Shown here one piece after another: positions 10,157 through 16,555 of a stretch of DNA of 32,088 nucleotides (positions are counted from its first letter, which is position 1; each line of letters starts with the position of its first letter). The notes beneath the pieces were generated by a model, which ran no database searches, was not told the DNA's origin, and saw only the letters and a list, made by a program, of their open reading frames with translations. The translations under genes and the position numbers were made by a program. The stretch comes from Nocardiopsis sp. CC223A (GTDB taxonomy: Bacteria; Actinomycetota; Actinomycetes; Streptosporangiales; Streptosporangiaceae), in the NCBI RefSeq assembly GCF_030766825.1, contig NZ_JASFDV010000078.1, positions 1-32,088 of the forward strand, written 5' to 3'.

Positions 10157-10269
10157 GGAGGCGATGGAGCCGGTGGGCGCGCCGTGTGCGGGCCCACCGC
10201 TTCCGCTGCCCGAGGGGTGCCCGCCCTGCGGCGCCCGACCGCAACGATCAAGTGAGGCATCCGCAAACG

Positions 10270-10758
10270 ATGAGTATCGACGTCGCCAACGAGTCCGGCG
10301 TCAGCACCGTGGACGAGGAACGGCTCTCCCGGCTGGCCCGGTACGTCCTGGACGCCATGCGGGTGCACCCGCTGGCCGAGCTGTCCGTGGTCCTGGTCGA
10401 CGAGGGCCCGATGGCCGACCTGCACGTGCGCTGGATGGACGAGCCGGGACCGACGGACGTGCTGTCGTTCCCCATGGACGAACTGCGCCCCGGCGGCCCC
10501 GGCCGCACCAGCGAGCCCGGCGTCCTCGGTGACGTGATCATCTGCCCGCAGGTGGCCGAGCGCCAGGGGGAGAAGGCCGGGCACGGCACCGAGGCGGAGA
10601 TCGACCTGCTGTGCACGCACGGCATCCTGCACCTGCTCGGCTACGACCACGCCGAGCCGGACGAGCACAAGGAGATGTTCGGCCTCCAGGGTGAGATCCT
10701 CGCCTCCTGGCGGGAGAGCGAGGCCCTGCGGGCCGCCGAGGGGAACGAGACCGCCTGA
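10270..10758 (+). CDS. ybeY: rRNA maturation endoribonuclease YbeY
   Basis: YbeY is a zinc-dependent RNase for 16S rRNA 3' maturation and ribosome quality control. The 162-residue product has the UPF0054 hallmarks: 'DVLSFPMDE', 'LGDVIICP' and the metal site 'HGILHLLGYDH'. The ATG at 10270 gives the usual N-terminus ('MSIDVANESG'); the ribosome binding site is weak (GAGG, 12 nt upstream). Its TGA overlaps the next ATG by one base, so it is coupled to the CNNM/CorC gene, the common actinobacterial arrangement. Confidence 0.95.
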   Translation: MSIDVANESGVSTVDEERLSRLARYVLDAMRVHPLAELSVVLVDEGPMADLHVRWMDEPGPTDVLSFPMDELRPGGPGRTSEPGVLGDVIICPQVAERQGEKAGHGTEAEIDLLCTHGILHLLGYDHAEPDEHKEMFGLQGEILASWRESEALRAAEGNETA

Positions 10759-12134
10759 TGAGACCGTCGGTGTGGCCCGATGTCGCCGCCCTGACCGCCG
10801 GCGACCCGGCCGAGTGGATCACGTCGTTCGCGATCGCCCTGGTGCTCACCGCCGTGGCCGGGTTCCTGGTGGCCGCCGAGGTCGCCGTCACCCGGGTGGC
10901 GTCCGTGGGCCTGCCCGAGGGCACCGGCCGGGGCTGGGAGAAGGTGGGCGCCGACCCCACCGGCCATTTGAACGTGCTGCTGTTCCTGCGCGTGGTCTGC
11001 GAGGTGTGCGCGGTCATCGCCGCGGCGGTCGGCATGGTCTTCCTGCTGGGCCCGGGCTGGCCCGCGCTGATCCTGACGGCGGTGGCGATGGTCGTGGTGG
11101 AGTCGGTGCTGATCGCCGTCACCCCGCGCATCCTGGGCCGCCAGTTCTCCGGGCAGCTGGCCCGCGCCTCCGTGGCGATCGTGTACCCGGTCCAGGTCGT
11201 GGTGGGCCCGCTGGCGCAGCTGCTGGTCGGCGCCGGGCGGATGCTCACCCCGCGCGGCAAGGGCGACCGCGAGGGTCCGTTCAGCACCGAGGTGGAGCTG
11301 CGCCAGCTGGTGGACCTGGCCGAGCAGGGGGAGGTCATCGACCCCGAGGAACGCCAGATGATCCATTCGGTGTTCAAGCTCGACGACACGTCGGTGCGCG
11401 AGGTCATGGTGCCCCGCCCCGACATCGTGTTCACCGGACGCGACGCCGACGCCGACGCGGTGCTGACCCTGGCGCTGGCCAGCGGCTACTCGCGCATCCC
11501 CGTCATCGGGGAGGACGAGGACGACGTGGTCGGCATCGTCTACCTCAAGGACCTGGTGGACCGGCTGCGCGACCGCTGGGCGGCGGCCGCGGGCAACCCC
11601 GCCGGCGAGGTGCCGCTGACCGCGGGCGACGTCATGCGCCCGGCCGTCTACGTGCCCGACACCAAGCCCATCGACGAGCTGCTGCGCGAGATGCAGAAGC
11701 AGCGCAACCACATCGCGGTGGCCATCGACGAGTACGGCGGCACCGCCGGGCTGGTCGCCCTGGAGGACATCGTGGAGGAGATCGTCGGTGAGATCACCGA
11801 CGAGTACGACCACGAGATCCCCCCGGTGCAGTGGCTGGACGGGGACCGGGTCCGGGTGACGGCGCGGCTGCCGCTGGGCGAGCTGGCCGAACTGTTCCCG
11901 GACCAGGACCTGGACGTCGACGACGTCGAGACGGTCGGCGGTCTGGTCGCGTTCGTGCTGGGCCGGGTCCCGGTGGGCGGGGTCCAGGCGCAATACGCTG
12001 GGCTGAGGCTCACCCTGGAGGGCAAGAGCAGCCGCCGCAACCGCATGACGACCGTTCTCGTGGAACGCCTGCCCGGAGAACAGGGTGAAGGCGGTCGGGA
12101 CGGGAACAAGAACACAAGGAGCACGGAACAGTGA
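10758..12134 (+). CDS. CNNM/CorC-type membrane protein with CBS pair (hemolysin family)
   Basis: The 458-residue protein has an N-terminal CNNM (DUF21) membrane domain with about four hydrophobic segments in residues 20-160. A linker 'STEVELRQLVDLAEQGEVID' follows, then a CBS-domain pair (about 210-345; 'VREVMVPRPDIV', 'YSRIPVIGEDEDDVVGIVYLKDL', 'AIDEYGGTAGLVALEDI') and a C-terminal CorC_HlyC domain. Family members are implicated in Mg2+/Co2+ transport or resistance; the old label hemolysin is not supported. It overlaps the next gene (GTGA) and sits in the phoH-ybeY-era cluster. Confidence 0.93.
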   Translation: MRPSVWPDVAALTAGDPAEWITSFAIALVLTAVAGFLVAAEVAVTRVASVGLPEGTGRGWEKVGADPTGHLNVLLFLRVVCEVCAVIAAAVGMVFLLGPGWPALILTAVAMVVVESVLIAVTPRILGRQFSGQLARASVAIVYPVQVVVGPLAQLLVGAGRMLTPRGKGDREGPFSTEVELRQLVDLAEQGEVIDPEERQMIHSVFKLDDTSVREVMVPRPDIVFTGRDADADAVLTLALASGYSRIPVIGEDEDDVVGIVYLKDLVDRLRDRWAAAAGNPAGEVPLTAGDVMRPAVYVPDTKPIDELLREMQKQRNHIAVAIDEYGGTAGLVALEDIVEEIVGEITDEYDHEIPPVQWLDGDRVRVTARLPLGELAELFPDQDLDVDDVETVGGLVAFVLGRVPVGGVQAQYAGLRLTLEGKSSRRNRMTTVLVERLPGEQGEGGRDGNKNTRSTEQ

Positions 12135-12472
12135 GCGACACGACCCTGGGCGCCGAGGACACCAAGCTCGTCACCCTCGCGCGCGCCTCGCGGGCCCGCA
12201 ACGCCGCCGCCGAGGGTGCGGCGGTGCGCGACGAGACCGGCCGTACCTATGTGGCGACCACCGTGTCGCTGCCCTCGCTGAAGCTCAGCGCGCTCCAGGC
12301 GGCGGTGGCCGCGGCGGTCTCCGGTGAGGCGACCGAACTGGAGGCCGCGGTGGTGGTCACCGCGGAGCCGGAGCTCGACGGGGCCGACCGCGCCGTGCTG
12401 GACGACCTCAAGACCGGGACGGTGGTGATCGCCGCCCCCGACGGGGTGCCGGCGAGCATCGACCGTCGCTGA
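12131..12472 (+). CDS. Cytidine deaminase-like protein lacking catalytic residues
   Basis: The 113-residue protein matches the small cytidine deaminase-like proteins found between the CNNM gene and era in actinomycetes ('DTKLVTLARASRARN', 'AAVRDETGRTYVA', 'LKLSALQAAVAAAV'). It contains no Cys and no His, so the HAE and PCxxC zinc motifs of active deaminases are absent. It is therefore not an active deaminase by the known mechanism and may be structural. The GTG start overlaps the upstream stop. Its last codons and the bases after them lie where the guide of the downstream IscB element is predicted. Confidence 0.85.
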   Translation: MSDTTLGAEDTKLVTLARASRARNAAAEGAAVRDETGRTYVATTVSLPSLKLSALQAAVAAAVSGEATELEAAVVVTAEPELDGADRAVLDDLKTGTVVIAAPDGVPASIDRR

Positions 12473-12482
12473 AGAAGGACAT

Positions 12483-12812
12483 GTAAAGGGATCCCGGTCC
12501 TGACGGACCGGGCTTTCAACCCTCGTGGTCGAAGGCCGCCTTTACCAGACCCAGCCATCACCGCATAGGAGGTGACCTTGATGGCTACGTTCCGCACAGG
12601 ACGGCAGACCCACCAGGCCGTGCTTCCTCAGCGGCCTGCTCTGGAATCCGTGCCGGCAGACACTCCCCGGATCGGGAACGAAACGGGGCACGGACACCGC
12701 CCGATAGCGGTACCCGGTGCGGGACATGGTCGAGGGGAGACCACCGGCGGATCACCTGCCGCCGGTGGCGTCACCCCCAACCCCGAGGTTGGGGAGCAGC
12801 ACCGTGAGGTGC
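12483..12812 (+). ncRNA. Predicted omega-RNA of IscB
   Basis: The leader is densely structured. GTAAAGG (12483-12489) pairs with CCTTTAC (12539-12545), closing a multiloop with two hairpins (12493-12512; 12515-12533, one mismatch). Further stems are 12553-12560/12579-12586 (8 bp), 12615-12620/12632-12637, 12647-12654/12687-12694 (8 bp), 12741-12750/12759-12768 (10 bp, perfect), 12775-12782/12787-12794 (8 bp, perfect) and 12799-12803/12808-12812. IscB omega-RNAs lie directly upstream of the gene, with the guide at the 5' end taken from the flank. The guide here would end near 12482. The true ends need RNA data. Confidence 0.75.
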
Positions 12813-14137
12813 ACACCACCCACCCGTCCGTGTTCGTCCTCGACAAGCACGGCACACCCCTGCAACCCTGCCCACCCGCCAGAGCACGCAAGCTCCTGGC
12901 CAAAGGCCGGGCGGTCATCGTCCGCCACACCCCGTTCACCATCAGGCTCAAAGACCGCACCGTGGCCGACTCCGACATCGACGGCGTCGAGATCGGTATC
13001 GACCCGGGTTCCAGGCACACCGGCATCGCCGTGTTCACCGCCCGGGGCGGTCAGCGGCGAGGCCGCTACAGCCTTCAACTCGACCACCGCGGCACACAGA
13101 TCACGAAGAAGATGGGCCGGCGGTCCGGGTACCGGCGGCGGCGCCGGAGCGCGAACCTGCGCTACCGGGCCCCTCGGTTCAACAACCGCACCCGCCCCCG
13201 AGGGTGGCTGGCCCCGTCCCTCCGACACCGGGTGGAGACCACCGCGGCATGGGTGGACCGGCTATGCCGGCTCGCCCCTGCGCGGGCCGTCCATGTGGAG
13301 CGGGTCGCATTCGACACCCATGCCCTGTCCGCGGGCGAACCGTTGGAGGGGGTCGAGTACCAGCACGGCACTCTGCACGGGTTCGAGGTGCGTGAGTACC
13401 TGCTGGCCAAGTTCGACCGCACCTGCGTCTACTGCGGCGTGACCGGTGTTCCGTTGAACATCGACCACGTCCACCCGCGCTCGCGGGGCGGCACGGACCG
13501 GGTGGCCAACCTGGTCCTGGCCTGCATACCCTGCAACCAGGCCAAGAGCGACACGCCCGTCGAGGAGTTCGTCGCCGACGAGCGCATCGTGGTGAGGGTC
13601 CTCGCTCAGGCGAAGGCTCCGCTCAAGGATGCGGCCGCGGTGCAGTCCACCCGGTGGGCGCTGTGGCGGGCCCTGGACCGGCGCCTGCCCACCCGTGTGG
13701 GCAGTGGTGGGTGCACCAAGTGGAACCGTACCCGTAACCGGCTTCCCAAGTCCCACACCCTGGACGCGCTGGCCGTGGGCAAGGTCGACACCATCACCGG
13801 AACCGTGGGCTCGGTGCTGGTGGCCGGGTGCGCGGGGCGCGGCTCCTACGCCCGTACCCGGACGGACAAGCACGGGTTCGCCCGGCTGCGTCTGCCACGC
13901 ACCAAGCGCTTCTTCTCCTTCGCCACCGGGGATCTGGTCCGCGCGGTGGTTCTCAAGGGGAAGAAGCAGGGGACACACACCGGCCGGGTCGCGGTACGGG
14001 CCTCGGGAAGCTTCAACATCACGACTGAACAAGGCACCGTCCAGGGGATCGGGCACCGGCACGTTCGGCTGCTCCAGCGAGCCGACGGCTATGCCTACAC
14101 GATCAAGAAGGAGCAGGGCGTTTCCTCCCGGCCCTGA
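12809..14137 (+). CDS. iscB: RNA-guided endonuclease IscB
   Basis: IscB is the RNA-guided nuclease family ancestral to Cas9. The 442-residue form has the PLMP domain ('VFVLDKHGTPLQPC', 'ARARKLLAKGRAVI'), RuvC-I 'IGIDPGSRHTG' (Asp65), an Arg-rich bridge helix ('RRSGYRRRRRSANLRYR'), RuvC-II 'VERVAFD' (Glu164), an HNH insert with CVYC/CIPC zinc pairs and 'IDHVHPRSRGG' (His220), RuvC-III 'SHTLDA' (His316, Asp319) and a C-terminal target-interaction region ('GRGSYARTRTDKHGF', 'LQRADGYAY'). All catalytic residues are present. I chose the GTG at 12809; GTG 12830 is possible. The frame is open back to an ATG at 12581 with a perfect AGGAGGTGA, but that region folds as the omega-RNA. Confidence 0.93.
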   Translation: MHTTHPSVFVLDKHGTPLQPCPPARARKLLAKGRAVIVRHTPFTIRLKDRTVADSDIDGVEIGIDPGSRHTGIAVFTARGGQRRGRYSLQLDHRGTQITKKMGRRSGYRRRRRSANLRYRAPRFNNRTRPRGWLAPSLRHRVETTAAWVDRLCRLAPARAVHVERVAFDTHALSAGEPLEGVEYQHGTLHGFEVREYLLAKFDRTCVYCGVTGVPLNIDHVHPRSRGGTDRVANLVLACIPCNQAKSDTPVEEFVADERIVVRVLAQAKAPLKDAAAVQSTRWALWRALDRRLPTRVGSGGCTKWNRTRNRLPKSHTLDALAVGKVDTITGTVGSVLVAGCAGRGSYARTRTDKHGFARLRLPRTKRFFSFATGDLVRAVVLKGKKQGTHTGRVAVRASGSFNITTEQGTVQGIGHRHVRLLQRADGYAYTIKKEQGVSSRP

Positions 14138-14166
14138 AGGGTCGGGTTTCCACGCCCAACGAATCG

Positions 14167-15135
14167 ATGAACGACCTCGACCTGGAGAAGCTGCGGGTGC
14201 CGCTGACGATGCCCTCCTACCCGGAGGGTTTCCGCAGCGGGTTCGCATGCTTCGTCGGCCGCCCGAACGTGGGCAAGTCCACGCTGATGAACGCCCTGGT
14301 CGGCCAGAAGGTGGCGATCACCAGCAACCGGCCGCAGACCACGCGGCGCACGGTGCGCGGGATCGTGCACCGGCCCGACGCGCAGCTGATCATCGTGGAC
14401 ACGCCCGGACTGCACAAGCCGCGCACCCTGCTGGGGGAGCGGTTGGACTCGCTGGTGCGGTCCACGCTGGTCGAGGTGGACGTCATCGCGTTCTGCCTGC
14501 CCGCGAACGAGCCGATCGGGCGCGGTGACACCTACATCGCCAAGGAGCTGGCCGAGCAGACGAACACCCCGGTGGTCGCGCTGGTCACCAAGACCGACCT
14601 GGTCGACAAGGCGCAGGTGGGCGAGCAGCTGATGGCGGTGAACGAGCTGGGGGACTGGGCGGACATCGTCCCGGTGTCGGCGCAGGCCTCCTACCAGCTG
14701 GAGACCGTCACCGACGTACTGTGCTCGCACCTGCCGGAGGGGCCGCCGCTGTACCCGGATGGCGACCTCACCGACGAGCCGGACGAGATGCTGGTGGCGG
14801 AGCTGATCCGCGAGGCCGCCCTGGAGGGCGTGCGCGATGAGCTGCCGCACTCGATCGCGGTGGTCGTCGACGAGATGGGGGAGCGGGAGAACACCAGGCC
14901 CGGCAAGGAGCTGGTGGACATCTACGCGTCGATGTACGTGGAGCGCCCCAGCCAGAAGGCGATCGTGATCGGCAGCAAGGGCGCCCGCCTGCGCGACGTG
15001 GGTTCGCGGGCGCGCAAGCAGATCGAGGGCCTGCTCGGGCAGCGGGTGTTCCTGGACCTGCGGGTGCGGGTGGCCAAGGACTGGCAGCGCGACCCCAAGC
15101 AGCTGCGCAAGCTGGGCTTCGACCAGCCGACGTAG
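14167..15135 (+). CDS. era: GTPase Era
   Basis: Era is an essential GTPase of 30S subunit assembly that binds 16S rRNA. The 322-residue product has G1 'GRPNVGKS', G2 region 'QTTRRTVRG', G3 'DTPG', G4 'TKTD', G5 'VSA' and a C-terminal KH domain ('VIGSKGARLRDVGSRARKQIEGLLGQ'). The ATG at 14167 is immediately after the IscB element and has no Shine-Dalgarno; GTG 14197 or ATG 14209 are alternatives that still precede the G domain. The ribosome-binding-like AAGAAGG (12472-12478) on the far side of the element suggests that the insertion removed the native leader. Confidence 0.95.
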   Translation: MNDLDLEKLRVPLTMPSYPEGFRSGFACFVGRPNVGKSTLMNALVGQKVAITSNRPQTTRRTVRGIVHRPDAQLIIVDTPGLHKPRTLLGERLDSLVRSTLVEVDVIAFCLPANEPIGRGDTYIAKELAEQTNTPVVALVTKTDLVDKAQVGEQLMAVNELGDWADIVPVSAQASYQLETVTDVLCSHLPEGPPLYPDGDLTDEPDEMLVAELIREAALEGVRDELPHSIAVVVDEMGERENTRPGKELVDIYASMYVERPSQKAIVIGSKGARLRDVGSRARKQIEGLLGQRVFLDLRVRVAKDWQRDPKQLRKLGFDQPT

Positions 15136-15145
15136 CGGGACGTAC

Positions 15146-15186
15146 GCGAACGGGCCCCGGGGCGATGTGCTCCGGGGCCCGTTCGC
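15146..15186 (+). terminator. Terminator after era
   Basis: Arms 15146-15160 and 15172-15186 form a perfect 15-bp GC-rich stem with an 11-nt loop, 11 nt after the era stop. It closes the phoH-era gene run. Confidence 0.8.
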
Positions 15187-15334
15187 CGTCTGCGCGGCGC
15201 CGACGGGGTTCCGGAGGCTCCGGAGGAGCGGTCCGAGGAACGAGGACTGCGACGGAGGAGCCGCTGTGCCTTCCTGGAACCCGTTCCCGCCCTCGACGTG
15301 CGCCGAGCACGGCAGAGGAAGGGCTTTCGGCCGG

Positions 15335-15459
15335 ATGGTGTCCCACCGAGTGGTGCGGCTTCGTTCGACTCCAGAGCCCCAGAGGTGACGACGCGCTGGT
15401 CGGCGATGCGTTCTCGTCCGAACAACCGTTGTTCTCACACCACTCCACGGGACATGACC
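15335..15459. repeat. MITE-like 125-bp repeat, copy 1
   Basis: The 125-bp unit aligns without gaps to 19314-19438 with about 20 differences (roughly 84% identity, counted by eye). Its ends are imperfect inverted repeats: TCCCACCGAGTGGTG at the left against the complement of CACCACTCCACGGGA at the right, 12 of 15 matching. No gene is evident inside. The about 350-bp gap between the era terminator and the IclR gene otherwise holds only this element and the related GC-rich repeat at 15470-15503. Confidence 0.75.
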
Positions 15460-15469
15460 TTCGGCCGCA

Positions 15470-15503
15470 GGCCGTCCGTCGAGGGTGGTGGAGGGCGACG
15501 GGC
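15470..15503 (-). repeat. Diverged inverted copy of the 31-bp uraH-uricase gap repeat
   Basis: On the minus strand this segment reads as GCCCGTCGCCC, a short insertion, then CCCTCGACGGACGGCC. It matches the 31-bp unit at 24709-24739 and 24805-24835 apart from 3 extra bases and a few changes. Confidence 0.5.
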
Positions 15504-15535
15504 GGGCGGAGCGGAGGGCCGAGGCAGGCGAAGGG

Positions 15536-16339
15536 TCAGTTCTGGTTGTTGAGGTCCCCCGCCAGGGTGGTGGCGCACCGCTGGACGATGGGGGCGGCGC
15601 GGTTGACGAAGTCCCAGCTGACCCGGGCCTCGGGGCCGGAGATCGACACGGCCATCCCGGAGGGGGCGCCGGCGACGGGGACGGCGACGCAGCGCACGCC
15701 GATCTCCTGTTCGCCGTCGTCGATGGCGTAGCCGTTGTGGCGGATGGTGTGCAGTTCGGCGATGAACCGCTCCGGGTCGGTGATGGTGCGGTTGGTGGCG
15801 GCGGGCATCCCGGTGCGCCGGACGGTGGCCAGCGCCTCCTCGTCGCCGAGCTGGGAGAGCAGTGCCTTGCCGACCCCTGAGGAGTGCGGCAGGACCCGGC
15901 GGCCGACCTCGGTGAACATGCGCATGGCGTGCGGGGAGGGCACCTGGGCGACGTAGATGGCCTTGTCGCCGTCGAGCATGGCGAGGTTGGCGGTCTCCCC
16001 GAGTTCCTCCACGAGCTGGGCCAGGTGGGGGCGGGCCCAGGTGCCGAGCATCTTGGCGGCCTTGTCGCCCAGGCCGATGAGGCGGGGGCCCAGGGCGTAG
16101 CGGCGGGAGGGGAGCTGGCGCACGTACCCGTTGCCGACCAGGGTGCGGATGATCCGGTGGATGGTGGGCAGGGGGAGGCCGGAGGCGTCGGCGAGTTGGC
16201 TGAGGGAGGCCTCACCGCCGGCGTCGGCCATGATCTCCAGCAGCGCGAACGCGCGGTCGAGGGACTGCACCCCTCCGGTGCGCCGGACCGTGTCGTCGGG
16301 GCGGGCCAGGTCCGTGCCTGATGTCTGTGAGGCTGCCAA
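15536..16339 (-). CDS. IclR-family repressor of purine/allantoin catabolism (AllR-like)
   Basis: The product of about 267 residues has an IclR winged helix ('GGVQSLDRAFALLEIMADAGGEASLSQLADASGLPLPTIHRI' region) and an effector domain ('YALGPRLIGLG', 'FTEVGRRVLPHSSGVGKALL', 'GYAIDDGEQEIGVRCVAVPV'). It resembles the allantoin regulators of actinomycetes, which I recall as AllR. It is divergent from the DUF6986-allantoinase genes, and related palindromes occur at three catabolic promoters. I chose the TTG at 16339, with GGGGAG 8 nt upstream. A GTG at 16375 is in frame, but its AGGAGG abuts the start codon. The effector (glyoxylate or allantoin?) cannot be told. Confidence 0.88.
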   Translation of the reverse strand: MAASQTSGTDLARPDDTVRRTGGVQSLDRAFALLEIMADAGGEASLSQLADASGLPLPTIHRIIRTLVGNGYVRQLPSRRYALGPRLIGLGDKAAKMLGTWARPHLAQLVEELGETANLAMLDGDKAIYVAQVPSPHAMRMFTEVGRRVLPHSSGVGKALLSQLGDEEALATVRRTGMPAATNRTITDPERFIAELHTIRHNGYAIDDGEQEIGVRCVAVPVAGAPSGMAVSISGPEARVSWDFVNRAAPIVQRCATTLAGDLNNQN

Positions 16340-16383
16340 GGATCGTGCTCCCCTGCTGTGGTCCGCTGCGGTCACCCTCCTTA

Positions 16384-16398
16384 TTTTGCAATACGAAA
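16384..16398. promoter_or_regulatory. Weak AllR-type box upstream of the IclR gene
   Basis: TTTTGCAATACGAAA shares the spacing and outer bases of the 15-bp palindrome seen at the catabolic promoters (TTCCnnATTnnGGAA). It lies upstream of the regulator gene and may mediate autoregulation. It is a degenerate match. Confidence 0.35.
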
Positions 16399-16456
16399 GA
16401 GGGTTTTCGCTCTTGCTTTCCCAGGGAACTCCCGAGGTCCGTGCCCCGGGTCACTC

Positions 16457-16505
16457 TTGACCCTTGTTCTTCCGGATTGTAGAAGTTAGTATCCGCATAT
16501 AGGAA
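16457..16505 (+). promoter_or_regulatory. Promoter with two AllR-type boxes for the DUF6986-allB transcript
   Basis: TTGACC (16457-16462) and TAGAAG (16480-16485) are spaced by 17 bp. Two 15-bp boxes overlap them: TTCCGGATTGTAGAA (16470-16484) and ATCCGCATATAGGAA (16491-16505). Their centres are 21 bp apart, two helical turns. The position over the -10 box and transcription start fits repression. The boxes are seen; binding by the divergent IclR protein is inference. Confidence 0.6.
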
Positions 16506-16555
16506 TTTGTGCGTGTCTTGCCGAGGCGCGCCGACGACGGAGGAGGACATCGGAC

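Larger units (their letters stand above)
12483..14166 (+). mobile_element. IscB element (IS200/IS605-type ends, no transposase) inserted at the era start
   Basis: The insert separates the deaminase-like gene from era. Near each end is a 20-nt hairpin of the same strand and form: CCCGGTCC-TGAC-GGACCGGG (12493-12512) and CCCGGCCC-TGAA-GGGTCGGG (14127-14146). This is the pattern of subterminal hairpins recognised by Y1 transposases. ATG occurs at both junctions (12481-12483 and 14167-14169), so the exact boundary is uncertain by about 3 nt. No tnpA is present; mobilisation in trans is presumed. Inside are a structured leader and one iscB gene. Confidence 0.8.

Noticed and set aside
12483..12812. 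Multiple repeats and hairpins before iscB as a CRISPR array.
   Set aside because: The stems are all different and not regularly spaced; there is no repeat-spacer pattern anywhere in the window.
12483..14166. Search for a Y1 transposase (tnpA) belonging to the IscB element.
   Set aside because: No open frame with HUH or Y1 transposase features occurs within or next to the element.
15335..15459. Short minus-strand frames in both 125-bp repeats give similar peptides of about 39 residues.
   Set aside because: About 11 of 39 residues differ with only 20 base changes, so there is no sign of purifying selection, and the terminal inverted repeats explain the conservation.
16340..16375. GTG 16375 as the start of the IclR gene.
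   Set aside because: Its AGGAGG abuts the start codon with no spacer. TTG 16339 has a properly spaced GGGGAG and gives an N-terminus of normal family length. It cannot be fully excluded.
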